IMG/VR virus record: IMGVR_UViG_3300044620_001904
Coordinates: 31,262-95,261 of that record
DNA from: a virus
DNA length: 64,000 bases
Strand: one strand, 5' to 3'
The notes under the pieces were generated by a model. It did no database searches. It was not told the origin of the DNA and worked only from the letters and a program-made list of their open reading frames with translations. Of the stretch, positions 30,811-40,097 are shown in pieces. The stretch's first letter is position 1. Each line of letters starts with the position of its first letter. The translations under genes and the position numbers were made by a program.

Positions 30811-30840
30811 AAAGAGAGTCCGAAAACTCTCTTTTGTTAG
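30811..30840. terminator. Terminator between convergent genes
   Basis: AAAGAGAGT/ACTCTCTTT stem with a 6-nt loop and T-rich tail after the HNH gene. Confidence 0.8.
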
Positions 30841-30904
30841 ATTTGGAACACCCCCTTTTTTTAGATGTTTATACTAAACAGGACTCTCGTCCCGAAAAGT
30901 CAAT

Positions 30905-32545
30905 TTACTTACTTAAAGCCTTTGATTTCATTTCTTTAGCTTTATTTTCCATTTTATCTTTAATACCTCCTAATATTGAACATACACTTCCTGATATTGA
31001 TGATTGTATGCTTTTCATAAATGATTGCTCATAAAGTAAATCTGTTAAAGAGTTTCTAACAGCATCAGGAACGATACCACTTGCAACATACTTATCACCT
31101 AAAGAACCAATAATCGATTCTACGATGCTTTTTGAAAGTAACTCGCTTACATAATTGCAATCTGTAAATAGTTTTGGTATATCAGAAAAAGATTGAATGT
31201 TACCTAAAGATGTAATGAATAATCTTCCAATAGCGCTTTTTGGATTTAAACCTAGTTTCGATAATAGAGTTTTAACCGCAAATTCAACCAAAGTACCTCT
31301 TAAAGTACCCATTAGATTTTTTTTAACACCTGATCCACCAAATATACCACTCAATAAATTAACAAAAGACTCCATCTCACTTAATATTACCTTATTATCA
31401 AAACCAACTTCACGTAACTTTATTGTCTCTACTAAAAAATCTAAAAATGAAATTTCAATATTATTATGTAATTTTGAAGATTCTATAATTAAATTAAAAC
31501 GGTTTTTAATTATTGATTGCTCAACCAAAAATGATTTTTTATTTTCTTTCATTTCCAAAAGATTTTTCTTCACGGTTTTTGATAAATTTGATTCTTGCAA
31601 TGAATATTTTTTATTTGAATCTTTACTCAAATTATTTATAATTTCTAAATTTTTTAATGTACCAAAAGAAAATTTGTGAATTTTATCGCATCTTTGAATC
31701 AATTGTTTGGCCGTCAATAACATTGCAGAATTTCCAACCGGATAATCGTTACTAATCGCATTTGCATAATTATTAATTAATTTGCGACAATATGATTTCT
31801 GTGGATTTGCCAGATTTTTCCGAAAATTATCCTTCTCAGTATTAAGATAATCATTCCATTGATTAGAATTTCCTGATTCACTGAAATCTATTTTTTGTAC
31901 TAAACAAAAATCTGTAGTAAATACTGATGGATATTTTTGTTTTAGATTAACAATAGGACCCGCAAAATCATCAGTGTCTTGAGTTTTACAATCTATTACA
32001 GTATAACCGGCACCTGTAAATTTGGCGATAATAGGATCTTGTTCAGAAGAAATTGGTGTCAATTCTGTTTTTTTTAAATAAAGAAAATCTTTTCCTGGTT
32101 GTGGAAATGCGTCAGGGTTTCCATATTCAGGATGTGAATTAAGGTCTATTTTTTCATATTTTCCTGCTCTGATATCCACCTCTGACACATTTTCAGGACT
32201 TACGATACCCTGATTTCTTTTCATCACCGCGGCAATATGTTGGTTTTGTTTTTCTTTTAAAGGTGTTATTTTATTTTGATCGGTAACATCAGGAGTGGTT
32301 AAAGCTTCGCAAGACCATCTTTTTTTTACTTTTGTTACTGCGTTTATAACTATTCCATCATCAAAAAACAATATACTTTCGTTTTTTCCATTCTTACCCG
32401 ATATAACCAATTTACCTGATTTAGTTTTTTTTGGTTGTCTTCCAGTATCTTTGGTAAACCATTTGTAGTTATCGAAACATTTTTTTTGGTCGGCAACCAC
32501 TAAATCTATTTCTTTTTGTGACTGCTCATTAATATTTTTTTTCAT
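30905..32545 (-). CDS. Large late-type protein with multiple protease-like sites
   Basis: 546 residues, starting MKKNINEQSQKEIDL. The N-terminal half is a beta-rich soluble region. The C-terminal half has several (I/L)xE positions (LLEM, LSEM, LVE) and a Gly/Ser-rich helical end. Overlap with, or close spacing to, the leader-bearing gene upstream (15 nt) puts it in the same late operon (33886 to 30905). Probably a virion-internal protein. Family unknown. Confidence 0.7.
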   Translation of the reverse strand: MKKNINEQSQKEIDLVVADQKKCFDNYKWFTKDTGRQPKKTKSGKLVISGKNGKNESILFFDDGIVINAVTKVKKRWSCEALTTPDVTDQNKITPLKEKQNQHIAAVMKRNQGIVSPENVSEVDIRAGKYEKIDLNSHPEYGNPDAFPQPGKDFLYLKKTELTPISSEQDPIIAKFTGAGYTVIDCKTQDTDDFAGPIVNLKQKYPSVFTTDFCLVQKIDFSESGNSNQWNDYLNTEKDNFRKNLANPQKSYCRKLINNYANAISNDYPVGNSAMLLTAKQLIQRCDKIHKFSFGTLKNLEIINNLSKDSNKKYSLQESNLSKTVKKNLLEMKENKKSFLVEQSIIKNRFNLIIESSKLHNNIEISFLDFLVETIKLREVGFDNKVILSEMESFVNLLSGIFGGSGVKKNLMGTLRGTLVEFAVKTLLSKLGLNPKSAIGRLFITSLGNIQSFSDIPKLFTDCNYVSELLSKSIVESIIGSLGDKYVASGIVPDAVRNSLTDLLYEQSFMKSIQSSISGSVCSILGGIKDKMENKAKEMKSKALSK

Positions 32546-32560
32546 TTTATAAGAAAATTT

Positions 32561-33886
32561 TTAAAGTCCGTTATCAGTATTAACTTCAGGATCTAACTCA
32601 AGATCAGGGTCTTTAGTTGACAACCCTTGACTCAAATATTCATTTTTATGAGATTTCCATGCTTTTTGTGTTCTAGGTCCGAACCTACCATAACCTTTAC
32701 CTCTCTCGACTTTACCTGTAGGATAAATTGAACCATAGGCCCAACCCGCATGGTTACTATCTAACCAATCTTGGAATTTCATAACACCAGTTGCATCTTT
32801 TAATTCTGGCGGTATCGGAACTTTTATTCTAACAGGTTTCGATCTGTCAGATCCACCACCTGATGATGAGTCACCACCATCAGATACTCGCTCAGTATTA
32901 AAACTTTTACTAAGATTAATACCTCCAATCGTCATCTCACATAAAATGTCTTTAGAATATAGTTTATTTTCATTTATATAAGTTTTATATTTTTTAATAG
33001 ACAATTTACCACCAGAACAAGAATATTCACCAGCACCTTGAGGTTTTTTATCATTAGTCATACACCAAATTTTACCACTATCAAATGTTTGGGTTCCCGG
33101 ATTGCGGTCAAAATAACAATATCCACCACCGTCTTCGCTAGGCGCTACCGCCCTTGTATTACCAGACCCCTTAATACCAGTTAATTTCGAGAGGCATAAA
33201 AATTTATTATTTGTCTCCGATTTAGCCTTTTCCGATTTAGCCTTTTCAATTTGACTGGAATACTGTTGTAATAATGATTCGGTCTTATCTAGAATTTCGG
33301 ACCACTCATTTGTCTCAAGCTCGTATTGTAAAGCGTCAGATAATCTAACACCAGGTTTTAATTTTTCCCTGAAATATTTATCAACCAAATACAAATCGAC
33401 TAAACTATTTATACTATCCATTGCGGTCCTAATTGCCGATTCGTCAGTCCCAAAACCCGTCCCAAAAAAATTTTCATACATTGCGTCATAAAGTGTTCTA
33501 GCCACAATTTTAGGGTCGAATCCGGGTGTTTGTTCAAATTTAAGTCCTTTTATACCTGATGTTAAGCTAGAACCCATGTTTACGGCTCCTTGGAATTTTT
33601 TTGATGGTTCATCAGTCCTTAATGAACTAACTAATAAATCTTGGAGATGAGCGTATACTGCGGCGCATCCTACGGCCGCTGGAACTGCGGCGAGACCCCA
33701 ACTAGCGATACCTGCGGCCGTTCCACAGACAGCTCCAATAATTGTTGCTCCTACCGTTCCTTCAGAAGACTGACTCTCTTTTAATATATTATCCTTATTT
33801 TCACTTAAAGTTTTTCTTGAGTCGTAACCCATCATAAGTTTAATTCTTTGTAAATCCTCTAATGGATTATAATTTTGTATTTTCAT
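32561..33886 (-). CDS. Leader-bearing protein with hydrophobic stretch, GTDE motif and peptidoglycan-binding-like end
   Basis: 441 residues. The leader LEDLQRIKLMMGYDSRK matches the one at 14218. A Gly/Ala-rich hydrophobic segment follows (about 45-85). Around 135 is FGTDESAIRTAMDSI, an annexin-repeat-like GTDE motif also present in the lysozyme at 58.7 kb. The C-terminus (FQDWLDSN, GRFGPRTQKAWKSHK) resembles a peptidoglycan-binding module. An ATATTTAT box (33894-33901) lies 7 nt before the ATG. A packaged envelope-penetrating factor is a plausible role. Confidence 0.75.
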   Translation of the reverse strand: MKIQNYNPLEDLQRIKLMMGYDSRKTLSENKDNILKESQSSEGTVGATIIGAVCGTAAGIASWGLAAVPAAVGCAAVYAHLQDLLVSSLRTDEPSKKFQGAVNMGSSLTSGIKGLKFEQTPGFDPKIVARTLYDAMYENFFGTGFGTDESAIRTAMDSINSLVDLYLVDKYFREKLKPGVRLSDALQYELETNEWSEILDKTESLLQQYSSQIEKAKSEKAKSETNNKFLCLSKLTGIKGSGNTRAVAPSEDGGGYCYFDRNPGTQTFDSGKIWCMTNDKKPQGAGEYSCSGGKLSIKKYKTYINENKLYSKDILCEMTIGGINLSKSFNTERVSDGGDSSSGGGSDRSKPVRIKVPIPPELKDATGVMKFQDWLDSNHAGWAYGSIYPTGKVERGKGYGRFGPRTQKAWKSHKNEYLSQGLSTKDPDLELDPEVNTDNGL

Positions 33887-33907
33887 ATCACATATAAATA
33901 TATTGGT

Positions 33908-34153
33908 TTATAGTAAAGTATTCGCTTTACCACGATTTAATTTTACAATATCTGACCATTTTGTATTACCAATTTGGTTGGCAGGTCCTCTTGTTAATCC
34001 TGTCTCCCACTTTGTTATTGTAGGGTAAGGTGGTTTTGCCCCACCACCACCTGTTGAAGCCCCACCACCGGCAGCGTCCTGCTCGCCAAGTTCAGAATCA
34101 ACCGAATTTGACCCTTTCATAATAGAAATTAACTTATCAATATCAAAATTCAT
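33908..34153 (-). CDS. Small Gly-rich late-type protein, 81 aa
   Basis: A helical N-terminus (MNFDIDKLISIMKGSNS), then a poly-Gly/Ala linker and a short tail. The ATATTTAT box (34158-34165) is 4 nt before the ATG. Divergent from the zinc-site protein upstream. Function unknown. Confidence 0.65.
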   Translation of the reverse strand: MNFDIDKLISIMKGSNSVDSELGEQDAAGGGASTGGGGAKPPYPTITKWETGLTRGPANQIGNTKWSDIVKLNRGKANTLL

Positions 34154-34199
34154 TTCAATAAATATTTGTATTTGTCAAATTATTTCGTAACTTTGTGAT

Positions 34200-34463
34200 A
34201 TGGAAACAATGGAACTTTATCAAAGTCCAAATTTTGACAAAAATGGAGATCTTTCAAAGAAAGGACACACGGAAAGATGTGTTTGTTGTAATAAACCAAT
34301 GAAACCTGAACAGGTTAAATTTATGGTTCATATGACAACAGATTGGCTCATGACAGACGCCATAGATGAAAATCTTATAGATAACTCCCAAGGACTTTTT
34401 CCCGTTGGTTCAGAATGTAAGAAATTTTTACCCAAACAGTTTGTATTCACAACTAAACAATAA
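34200..34463 (+). CDS. Small CxxC protein, 87 aa
   Basis: Contains CVCCNKPMKPEQ and a late SECKKFLPK, a probable zinc knuckle. TAACTTTG (34188-34195) ends 4 nt before the ATG: leaderless early type. Family unknown. Confidence 0.7.
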   Translation: METMELYQSPNFDKNGDLSKKGHTERCVCCNKPMKPEQVKFMVHMTTDWLMTDAIDENLIDNSQGLFPVGSECKKFLPKQFVFTTKQ

Positions 34464-34468
34464 TCATA

Positions 34469-34702
34469 ATGAAAAATTATCCAGTTCTTTACAAAAAAAA
34501 TGAAATCGTAAAAAAAGAAGAAAGTTCTAATCTTAGAACTATGAAAAATAATAAGTATAAAACTTTGAAATTTTTGATTTTCATATTTTTATGGTTTTCT
34601 ACTCTTTTAACTGTATCAGGTATTTATAATTGGTATAAGTCCAGATTAGATTATGAACAAATTAAAAAAGAACTTAATCTAAAATATCACAATGATAATT
34701 AA
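34469..34702 (+). CDS. Small membrane protein, 77 aa
   Basis: One membrane helix (FLIFIFLWFSTLLTVSGI) in the middle, with basic flanks and a charged C-terminal helix. In one plus-strand unit with its neighbours (spacing 5 nt). Unknown. Confidence 0.6.
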   Translation: MKNYPVLYKKNEIVKKEESSNLRTMKNNKYKTLKFLIFIFLWFSTLLTVSGIYNWYKSRLDYEQIKKELNLKYHNDN

Positions 34703-34703
34703 T

Positions 34704-35204
34704 ATGAAACATATATTTTTTATTTTTCTGGTTTTATTTTTCACGGGATGCGAAAAATTTGAAACCCCCAACGCAGAAAACCTTAGAGGTGAATATATTA
34801 TTGATATTATTACCTTCAAAAAAGTGGATAATACGGTAAATTCTGAGGATACCACATATTATCCCGGATCAGTTTATATTAACCCATATGATGTTTTCCC
34901 AATGGATAGCATTAATTTAGGTTCAACAACTTGGAGATTTGACTATAATATTATTTCTATGGAACCTGTATTGGATGGTTCAGGAGGTAAAATTTGGACA
35001 AAACAATATTATATTGATGTTACAAGTTATTCAGGTTGGGAGAATGGTTATTTAACTTTTAACTGTGAGGGGACTAAAAGGGTTTTTAGAGTTATTGATA
35101 GACAACTTGAAAGTTTAACTTTGAGGTCTTCAGGTCAATGGCCATTTGGAAACGCTGGTTCAAAAAGTGAGATTACATTACAGTTATCTCGTGTTGGTCC
35201 TTGA
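34704..35204 (+). CDS. Lipoprotein
   Basis: Start 34704 gives MKHIFFIFLVLFFTGCEKF: a signal peptide with lipobox FTGC. The following 145 residues are beta-rich (YIIDIITFKK, WRFDYNIISM). It resembles Bacteroidota envelope lipoproteins of unknown function, perhaps acquired from a host; superinfection exclusion is possible. It overlaps the upstream gene's frame slightly if an earlier start is used. Confidence 0.75.
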   Translation: MKHIFFIFLVLFFTGCEKFETPNAENLRGEYIIDIITFKKVDNTVNSEDTTYYPGSVYINPYDVFPMDSINLGSTTWRFDYNIISMEPVLDGSGGKIWTKQYYIDVTSYSGWENGYLTFNCEGTKRVFRVIDRQLESLTLRSSGQWPFGNAGSKSEITLQLSRVGP

Positions 35205-35226
35205 ATGAAAATATATTTTTAAAATA

Positions 35227-35760
35227 ATGAAAACAATCTTTTTTATCGTATTTTCACTGATTGTAAGTTCAGTTTTTTCTCAAGATACTAAATTGATTGA
35301 ATATGAAGTGTATAAATTATATGATCAGTACTCTAAAAAGAGGAAACACATAATTAAACCGAGAACTGAACTTGATAGTCTCGCCTTTTGTCAATTAAGA
35401 TATTTAAAAACTTTGGATCACGTTAATAGTATTACTCATGAAAACCCTGATCCTAAATTAAAAACTTTTTCTATGAGAGTTAATAATTATTTTATTAACA
35501 CTATGGATGAAAGATTTTCCGAAGTTATTTCAGGTTATTGGATAGGTAGCGGTAAGTATATAGATGAAAAAAATGTATCTCGAATCTTATTTCAATCATT
35601 ACTCGAATCTCCTCCACATAAAAAAATATTAGATAACAGACGATTCGTAAACTGTTCATTTAAAGTATGTAGAATCGATAATGGTGGTTTTATTTTAATT
35701 GGAGTTTTCTCAACTAATGAGGTATTTTTCTTCTTCAGTTATAATAAATTTTCTCATTAA
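35227..35760 (+). CDS. Secreted protein, CAP/SCP-like (tentative)
   Basis: 177 residues: a signal peptide (MKTIFFIVFSLIVSSVFSQ) with a signal peptidase I type end. The domain has SITHENPD, then SPPHKKILDNRRF and a late VFSTNE strand, the order seen in CAP/SCP proteins (HxN, S-P-x-H..IL). The metal/active-site set is not complete enough to be sure. A probable envelope or secreted factor, next to the lipoprotein gene. Confidence 0.6.
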   Translation: MKTIFFIVFSLIVSSVFSQDTKLIEYEVYKLYDQYSKKRKHIIKPRTELDSLAFCQLRYLKTLDHVNSITHENPDPKLKTFSMRVNNYFINTMDERFSEVISGYWIGSGKYIDEKNVSRILFQSLLESPPHKKILDNRRFVNCSFKVCRIDNGGFILIGVFSTNEVFFFFSYNKFSH

Positions 35761-36077
35761 AATAACTCCTTTCCAGGTAATTGATCAGGATAAACCAAAT
35801 AATATTCGTTTAAAAACTGTGTCAATTCATAAAGATCGATTGATTCGTCAGATGAATCTAATTTACCAAAAATATCATCATCAGAGTCATCATCATCAAA
35901 CATTTCTAAAATCTGAGAATCCCCTTTCGCAAAATCATAACCAAAAGCGGTAATTTCAACCATCGGAATTTCTGCCGACCTTAATTCATTTTCATCATCA
36001 TCTATTGTCCTAAAACTTACCTCTAAAGATTCATTTGAATGATTCAAATAGTGAGATACAATTTCCTTAATTTCCAT
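35757..36077 (-). CDS. Hypothetical acidic protein, 106 aa
   Basis: Very acidic (FDDDDSDDDIFGKLDSS). It converges with the CAP-like gene by 4 nt and lies 2 nt after the next late gene. Unknown. Confidence 0.65.
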   Translation of the reverse strand: MEIKEIVSHYLNHSNESLEVSFRTIDDDENELRSAEIPMVEITAFGYDFAKGDSQILEMFDDDDSDDDIFGKLDSSDESIDLYELTQFLNEYYLVYPDQLPGKELF

Positions 36078-36079
36078 AG

Positions 36080-36532
36080 TTAGTTATAATTTGATAATCT
36101 TTTAAACCAAGATAAACTTTCATTAACTTGAGATTTAACACTTTCATTAACATCTTGGTCGCTATCTAATTCATCGTAAAAATCAACATCAATCTCAAAA
36201 GAAGGTTTTTCATTTTCTTGATCATCTATTTGAATTTCATCTTCTGAAATTTCTTCGTCAAAAACACCTGCTTCTAAATCCATAGGACCGTCACCGATAT
36301 TGTCCAATTGCATTTCGTCAATTTCTTCGTTAATATTCAAATTTGTATATTTTTTTACCTCACCTTTATTATTCACGGTGACACCTTCTTTATCATTAGC
36401 AAAATCTTGAACATATAAAGGTTGTTCTGATGGTTTTGCATAATTTGTTGTATAACCATCATAAACGTGTTTATGTTGGTTTAGTATGTTTTCTTTTTCC
36501 TCGTTTGGAATGTTTAAAAAGTAAGCTTTCAT
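36080..36532 (-). CDS. Leader-bearing acidic phage protein, 150 aa
   Basis: Begins with a helical leader (PNEEKENILNQHKHVYDGY), close to that of the protein at 11131 (NENEKKRILEMHKKGGY). The rest is Asp/Glu-rich with many ExxI and ISE sites. An ATATTTAT box (36548-36555) is 15 nt upstream. Fits a small packaged or scaffold-related protein. Confidence 0.7.
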   Translation of the reverse strand: MKAYFLNIPNEEKENILNQHKHVYDGYTTNYAKPSEQPLYVQDFANDKEGVTVNNKGEVKKYTNLNINEEIDEMQLDNIGDGPMDLEAGVFDEEISEDEIQIDDQENEKPSFEIDVDFYDELDSDQDVNESVKSQVNESLSWFKRLSNYN

Positions 36533-36563
36533 AATTTTGTTTTTTATATAAATATGCGACCTA

Positions 36564-37175
36564 TTAATAAACTTCCATTATGAATTTAACTATTTGAGAA
36601 GCTTTGTTTTTCATCATCCTTTGAACGTTCTCTAATGATATTTCCTTGTTATCATCTTCTAAAGTTTTTATTGACCCTTGAATTAATAAATCCCTAATAT
36701 GATCTGCACTGTCTAAAACCTTTTCAAACTCTTCAGCCCTTTGGTCATTCATCTCTTCATAAAAATGTTGGTGAGAAATTCTATCTTTACCCATATAAAA
36801 ATATGGAGCCGCTCCAAACATATTTGTAACCCCACTACCTCTTAGCGCATTATAAAATTTATGCATCTCATTCATTTTAAAATCTCTAACCAAATTTCTA
36901 TTTTTTCTTGCAAAATCAGGGTCAATAGATTCATCAACTTTTTTTCTTCTTGATTTTAATCTTAACCAATCCTCCTCTTTCATCCATTTATCTACATCTG
37001 ATAATAACTGTAAATTAGATCCGTTTTCCCAATTAACCTCATACTGCTTTATACCAAATACAACAGCAATTCTTTTTACCTCTCCTGCAATACCAGGTTT
37101 AATTCCTGTTTCACCGCTCATGTCCATTAAAACGACGCGATCACCAACTTTTAATTCGGGATTTAATAATGACAT
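36564..37175 (-). CDS. Hypothetical late-type protein, 203 aa
   Basis: An N-terminal beta-barrel-like part (KVGDRVVLMDMSGETGIKP, KQYEVNWENGSNLQL; SH3-like) then long helices. The ATATTTAT box (37191-37198) lies 15 nt before the ATG. Likely a virion-assembly protein by context. Confidence 0.7.
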   Translation of the reverse strand: MSLLNPELKVGDRVVLMDMSGETGIKPGIAGEVKRIAVVFGIKQYEVNWENGSNLQLLSDVDKWMKEEDWLRLKSRRKKVDESIDPDFARKNRNLVRDFKMNEMHKFYNALRGSGVTNMFGAAPYFYMGKDRISHQHFYEEMNDQRAEEFEKVLDSADHIRDLLIQGSIKTLEDDNKEISLENVQRMMKNKASQIVKFIMEVY

Positions 37176-37218
37176 ATTTTTTTTTTAACAATAAATATAT
37201 TGGAAGTATTTATTAGTT

Positions 37219-37848
37219 ATGAAAATGAACATTTTAATAAACGAAAACCAAAAAAGATTTCTAATCGTGGAAGGTATTAGTGATAATTTTGCAAAAGACA
37301 CCAAAAAATTATTTGATATCACCAAAAAGGTTTTGTCAGATTCCTCAAAACAACTTAAAATGAATTTGGAGTTTTTATTAACTTGGGGAGCATCCATTGG
37401 TGGTTTTATGGGACCACTTAATCAGTTTTTGGAAGGAAAATATCCCGAATTATCTTCAACAGATGTTTCACTTATTCTTACAGGTGTTATTTCAATTTTA
37501 TACTACGACAATAAAGATACCATAAAAAAAATATTAGAACTGATAAAAGATAAAAATCTATCAAAACAGTTTAAATCAACATTACAAAAGGGTAATGAAC
37601 TTAAAAATGTATTTTTTGATTTTGTTAGTTCTCTAAATATGAGTGTTCATAAAATATCAAACATAATGTCTTATACATTTATTGTTCCGTTATTACCGAT
37701 GATATATCAAATGGCACAATCTGGTGCGATATCGCCTGATGATACTATAAAAATTGTAAATAGATTGTTGGGATTTGGTTTTCTTACAGTTTCAGGGGTT
37801 ACTTTAAAGGAACTTATTGAAAGAATTATCAAAAAATTTTCAAATTAG
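37219..37848 (+). CDS. Leader-bearing membrane protein, 209 aa
   Basis: Leader MKMNILINENQKRFLIVEG, with an IVE/G cleavage-like site. Two or three hydrophobic segments follow (FLLTWGASIGGFMG, VSLILTGVISILYY, and a C-terminal MSYTFIVPLLPMIYQM). A GTATTTAT box (37206-37213) is 5 nt before the ATG. Divergent from the previous late gene. A membrane-acting packaged protein is plausible. Confidence 0.7.
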   Translation: MKMNILINENQKRFLIVEGISDNFAKDTKKLFDITKKVLSDSSKQLKMNLEFLLTWGASIGGFMGPLNQFLEGKYPELSSTDVSLILTGVISILYYDNKDTIKKILELIKDKNLSKQFKSTLQKGNELKNVFFDFVSSLNMSVHKISNIMSYTFIVPLLPMIYQMAQSGAISPDDTIKIVNRLLGFGFLTVSGVTLKELIERIIKKFSN

Positions 37849-38297
37849 AGATCTCCAGCACCCTCTACAGCAATTGTTTCATAATCAATATAAAGATCAA
37901 TTTCTAAAAGATTATTTGACCATTCAACCTTTGAAAGCATTGGCAAATGACTATGATCTAAACGATTTGGGTCTTTGATAATATCTAAAAATTGATCAAT
38001 ACCTATTTTTGCAAAAATTTTGTCATAAGATTTTTGTAGTGTTTTTATAAAATATGATAATTCGTCTAATATAGGATCAACTTCAACTTTAATATTAATA
38101 TAAATTTCTAAATCCCAAACATCCACAAATTTTTCTGATTTTTTTGATTTATGAAATCTTGGTACTATATCAATACTAATACCATCTTTTGGGATGGAAA
38201 GATAATCATACATCAAATATTTTATCTGATTTAATCTTCTTTTCACAAAAGTTTCATTATTGATGTTATTGATTTTTTCTTCAAAATTCATTTTCAA
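37845..38297 (-). CDS. Hypothetical protein, 150 aa
   Basis: A mixed alpha/beta protein (IDIVPRFHKSKKSEKF, DLEIYINIKVEVDP) without recognised motifs. Its start overlaps the upstream gene by 17 nt and it converges with the membrane-protein gene by 4 nt. It belongs to the operon 39074-37845. Confidence 0.65.
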   Translation of the reverse strand: MKMNFEEKINNINNETFVKRRLNQIKYLMYDYLSIPKDGISIDIVPRFHKSKKSEKFVDVWDLEIYINIKVEVDPILDELSYFIKTLQKSYDKIFAKIGIDQFLDIIKDPNRLDHSHLPMLSKVEWSNNLLEIDLYIDYETIAVEGAGDL

Positions 38298-38649
38298 CTA
38301 AATGTATATTGTTTATATCAACGTAAAATTCGCCAAGTAATCCCATCTTTGAGAATAATTCGTTTAATTTATTTTTCATCAAAAATTTAAATGAATCTGA
38401 ATTATATAATCTATCGAATAAGGTTGCAAAAACACCTTCATAATTTTTTATATAAACATCTAAAAATAGATAGTCTGTTGGTTCTCCGATTCTAATCATT
38501 TTTTTTTGATCTACAATTCTTATGGTATAATCAAATTCAATTGCGGGTTCAGGTGAATGTTCGCTAAACGCGAGAACAGCTCCGCTATATCTGAAAGTCT
38601 TTCTTTCAAAAACCCTATTTAAAGATTTTATTAAAGATTGTTCAATCAT
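38281..38649 (-). CDS. Hypothetical protein, 122 aa
   Basis: Beta-rich (AIEFDYTIRIVDQKKMIRI, FLDVYIKNYEG). Overlaps both neighbours (ATGA upstream). It resembles its downstream neighbour in layout, perhaps distant paralogues. Unknown. Confidence 0.65.
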   Translation of the reverse strand: MIEQSLIKSLNRVFERKTFRYSGAVLAFSEHSPEPAIEFDYTIRIVDQKKMIRIGEPTDYLFLDVYIKNYEGVFATLFDRLYNSDSFKFLMKNKLNELFSKMGLLGEFYVDINNIHLVENEF

Positions 38650-39074
38650 TTTTTAACCCTTCTTATGGAAATAATCTCAACATCTTTCCCTTTATTTTTT
38701 AATGTTATTTCGTTCTCATTTGGATATAATATGTTATTTTCTAATGTTTGCATCTTATCAACTTGTGATTTTTTTGCTTTTACGGTAACCAAAAAATAAT
38801 TTTCATTTCCAGAATCAACAAAATAATGTGATGACATTAAATCCTTTTTTTTATCAGAAAAGTGAGAACCTAACTCATCTGTATTAATATCTTTTTTATC
38901 ATCAACATTCAATATCCTATATAACGTTAATTCTGGTGGTAAATTTTTAATTTTTTCCAAATGATATTCCAATTCCTTTTGAGCGTCTTGATCACTAAAA
39001 CCCATATCGATTTTTAGTAACTTTAACAACCTTTTTTTGTTAATTTGTTCAGATAAAACGCTGATTAATTTCAT
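38646..39074 (-). CDS. Leader-bearing protein, 142 aa, possible toxin-like fold
   Basis: Leader MKLISVLSEQINKKRLLKLL (LSE/Q site), then LPPELTLYRILNVDD and DELGSHFSDKKKD, which loosely recall ADP-ribosyltransferase-like R-x-S..G-x-x-F patterns. T4 packages such enzymes with capsid-targeting leaders, so this deserves a structure check. The ATATTTAT box (39080-39087) is 5 nt before the ATG. Confidence 0.65.
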   Translation of the reverse strand: MKLISVLSEQINKKRLLKLLKIDMGFSDQDAQKELEYHLEKIKNLPPELTLYRILNVDDKKDINTDELGSHFSDKKKDLMSSHYFVDSGNENYFLVTVKAKKSQVDKMQTLENNILYPNENEITLKNKGKDVEIISIRRVKK

Positions 39075-39093
39075 AAATAATAAATATTATGAA

Positions 39094-39252
39094 TTATTTT
39101 TTTGTTTTCACGTTGTTATCATATAACTCAAAATAAAATTCTTCCATTGAGAAATACAATCTTTTAGCCTTTTTATCTCTAACAAGATAACTTAACTCAA
39201 CTAACTTGTCATGGTTAGTCAGTGGAACCGAAATAATTTTAGATTTTCCCAT
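39094..39252 (-). CDS. Small protein, 52 aa, early-type promoter
   Basis: MGKSKIISVPLTNHDKLVE then a helix KKAKRLYFSMEEFYFELYD. TATCTTTG (39259-39266) lies 6 nt before the ATG. Unknown function. Confidence 0.6.
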   Translation of the reverse strand: MGKSKIISVPLTNHDKLVELSYLVRDKKAKRLYFSMEEFYFELYDNNVKTKK

Positions 39253-39273
39253 ATTAGGCAAAGATACGAAAAA

Positions 39274-39405
39274 TTATCTTCCTTGTCCCCTATATTTTTT
39301 TGGTTTTTCCGCTTTTGGTCCGTATTTTTTTTTGAATTTCCCTGTTCTTTTGGAACCGAACGACACTTTTCCTACGTTAGCGTTTGTTTTTGTTTTAGTT
39401 GCCAT
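39274..39405 (-). CDS. Very basic small protein, 43 aa
   Basis: Begins MATKTKTNANVGKVSFGSKR and is Lys/Gly-rich to the end (KKYRGQGR). It resembles small basic phage proteins that bind nucleic acid. An ATATTTAT box (39420-39427) is 14 nt before the ATG: late type. Confidence 0.65.
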   Translation of the reverse strand: MATKTKTNANVGKVSFGSKRTGKFKKKYGPKAEKPKKYRGQGR

Positions 39406-39439
39406 AATCTTTTTATTTTATAAATATGCAACAAATAAA

Positions 39440-39468
39440 AAAAGGGACAGTAGCGAATTGTCCCTTTT
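39440..39468 (-). terminator. Intrinsic terminator upstream of the small basic gene
   Basis: AAAAGGGACA/TGTCCCTTTT stem with a 9-nt loop and T-run on the minus strand. It ends the transcript from the 40050 gene. Confidence 0.85.
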
Positions 39469-39522
39469 AAATAGCCGTCCTTCAAAACGGTCCTAAGACC
39501 CCTATACAAAAAAAGGGGAATA

Positions 39523-40050
39523 TTATTTTCCTTTAATCAACATAAGACACCTTTTAAGGTATTCTTTTGTTCTTGGGGAAGGAGTTATTTCATCGTTTCT
39601 TGATTGTAAAGTTAATACCTTTTCAATGTCTTTAACCAATTCATCACCGTGTTCATTTTCCTTATAAAGTTCAATGATTTTTTCTATCGCCGGCTGACAG
39701 ATACTAGAAGTTTCATCATAATAATTTTTATTACGAAATTTATTTAGGTGATTAAGCAAGTCAAAAGACAAATGTTCTCCACCATCTTTGATGTGTTTGT
39801 TTAATCTTATTGTTTTAAGAAGGTCTAATGTATCAATAATACCAGTTACACCACCATTTCTTTTGGTTATTGAATCTGAATATGGTCTGAAACTATCAGA
39901 ATCACCATTAATTTCGTCTAATGAATATGTATTTGTCGTAAGACATCTTTGTTTTACCTCATTTCTTTCAGCTTCAGATTTTTCTTCTTCAGAAATAACT
40001 CTTTGGACAATACGTCTTAAATCGCTTTCTTTTAGTTTAATTACTTTCAT
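39523..40050 (-). CDS. Leader-bearing protein, 175 aa
   Basis: Clear leader: MKVIKLKESDLRRIVQRVISEEE, a basic amphipathic helix ending in ISE. I have seen very similar leaders on unrelated proteins of large environmental phages. The remainder is helical. The ATATTTAT box (40068-40075) lies 17 nt upstream. Probably packaged in the head; function unknown. Confidence 0.7.
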   Translation of the reverse strand: MKVIKLKESDLRRIVQRVISEEEKSEAERNEVKQRCLTTNTYSLDEINGDSDSFRPYSDSITKRNGGVTGIIDTLDLLKTIRLNKHIKDGGEHLSFDLLNHLNKFRNKNYYDETSSICQPAIEKIIELYKENEHGDELVKDIEKVLTLQSRNDEITPSPRTKEYLKRCLMLIKGK

Positions 40051-40097
40051 AAAAATGCACTTTGACTATAAATATTCAGATAAGTGCAAATTTCAAA

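Noticed and set aside
30786-31034. Plus-strand ORF after the HNH gene
   Set aside because: Runs through a terminator and the end of the convergent gene; no independent start signal.
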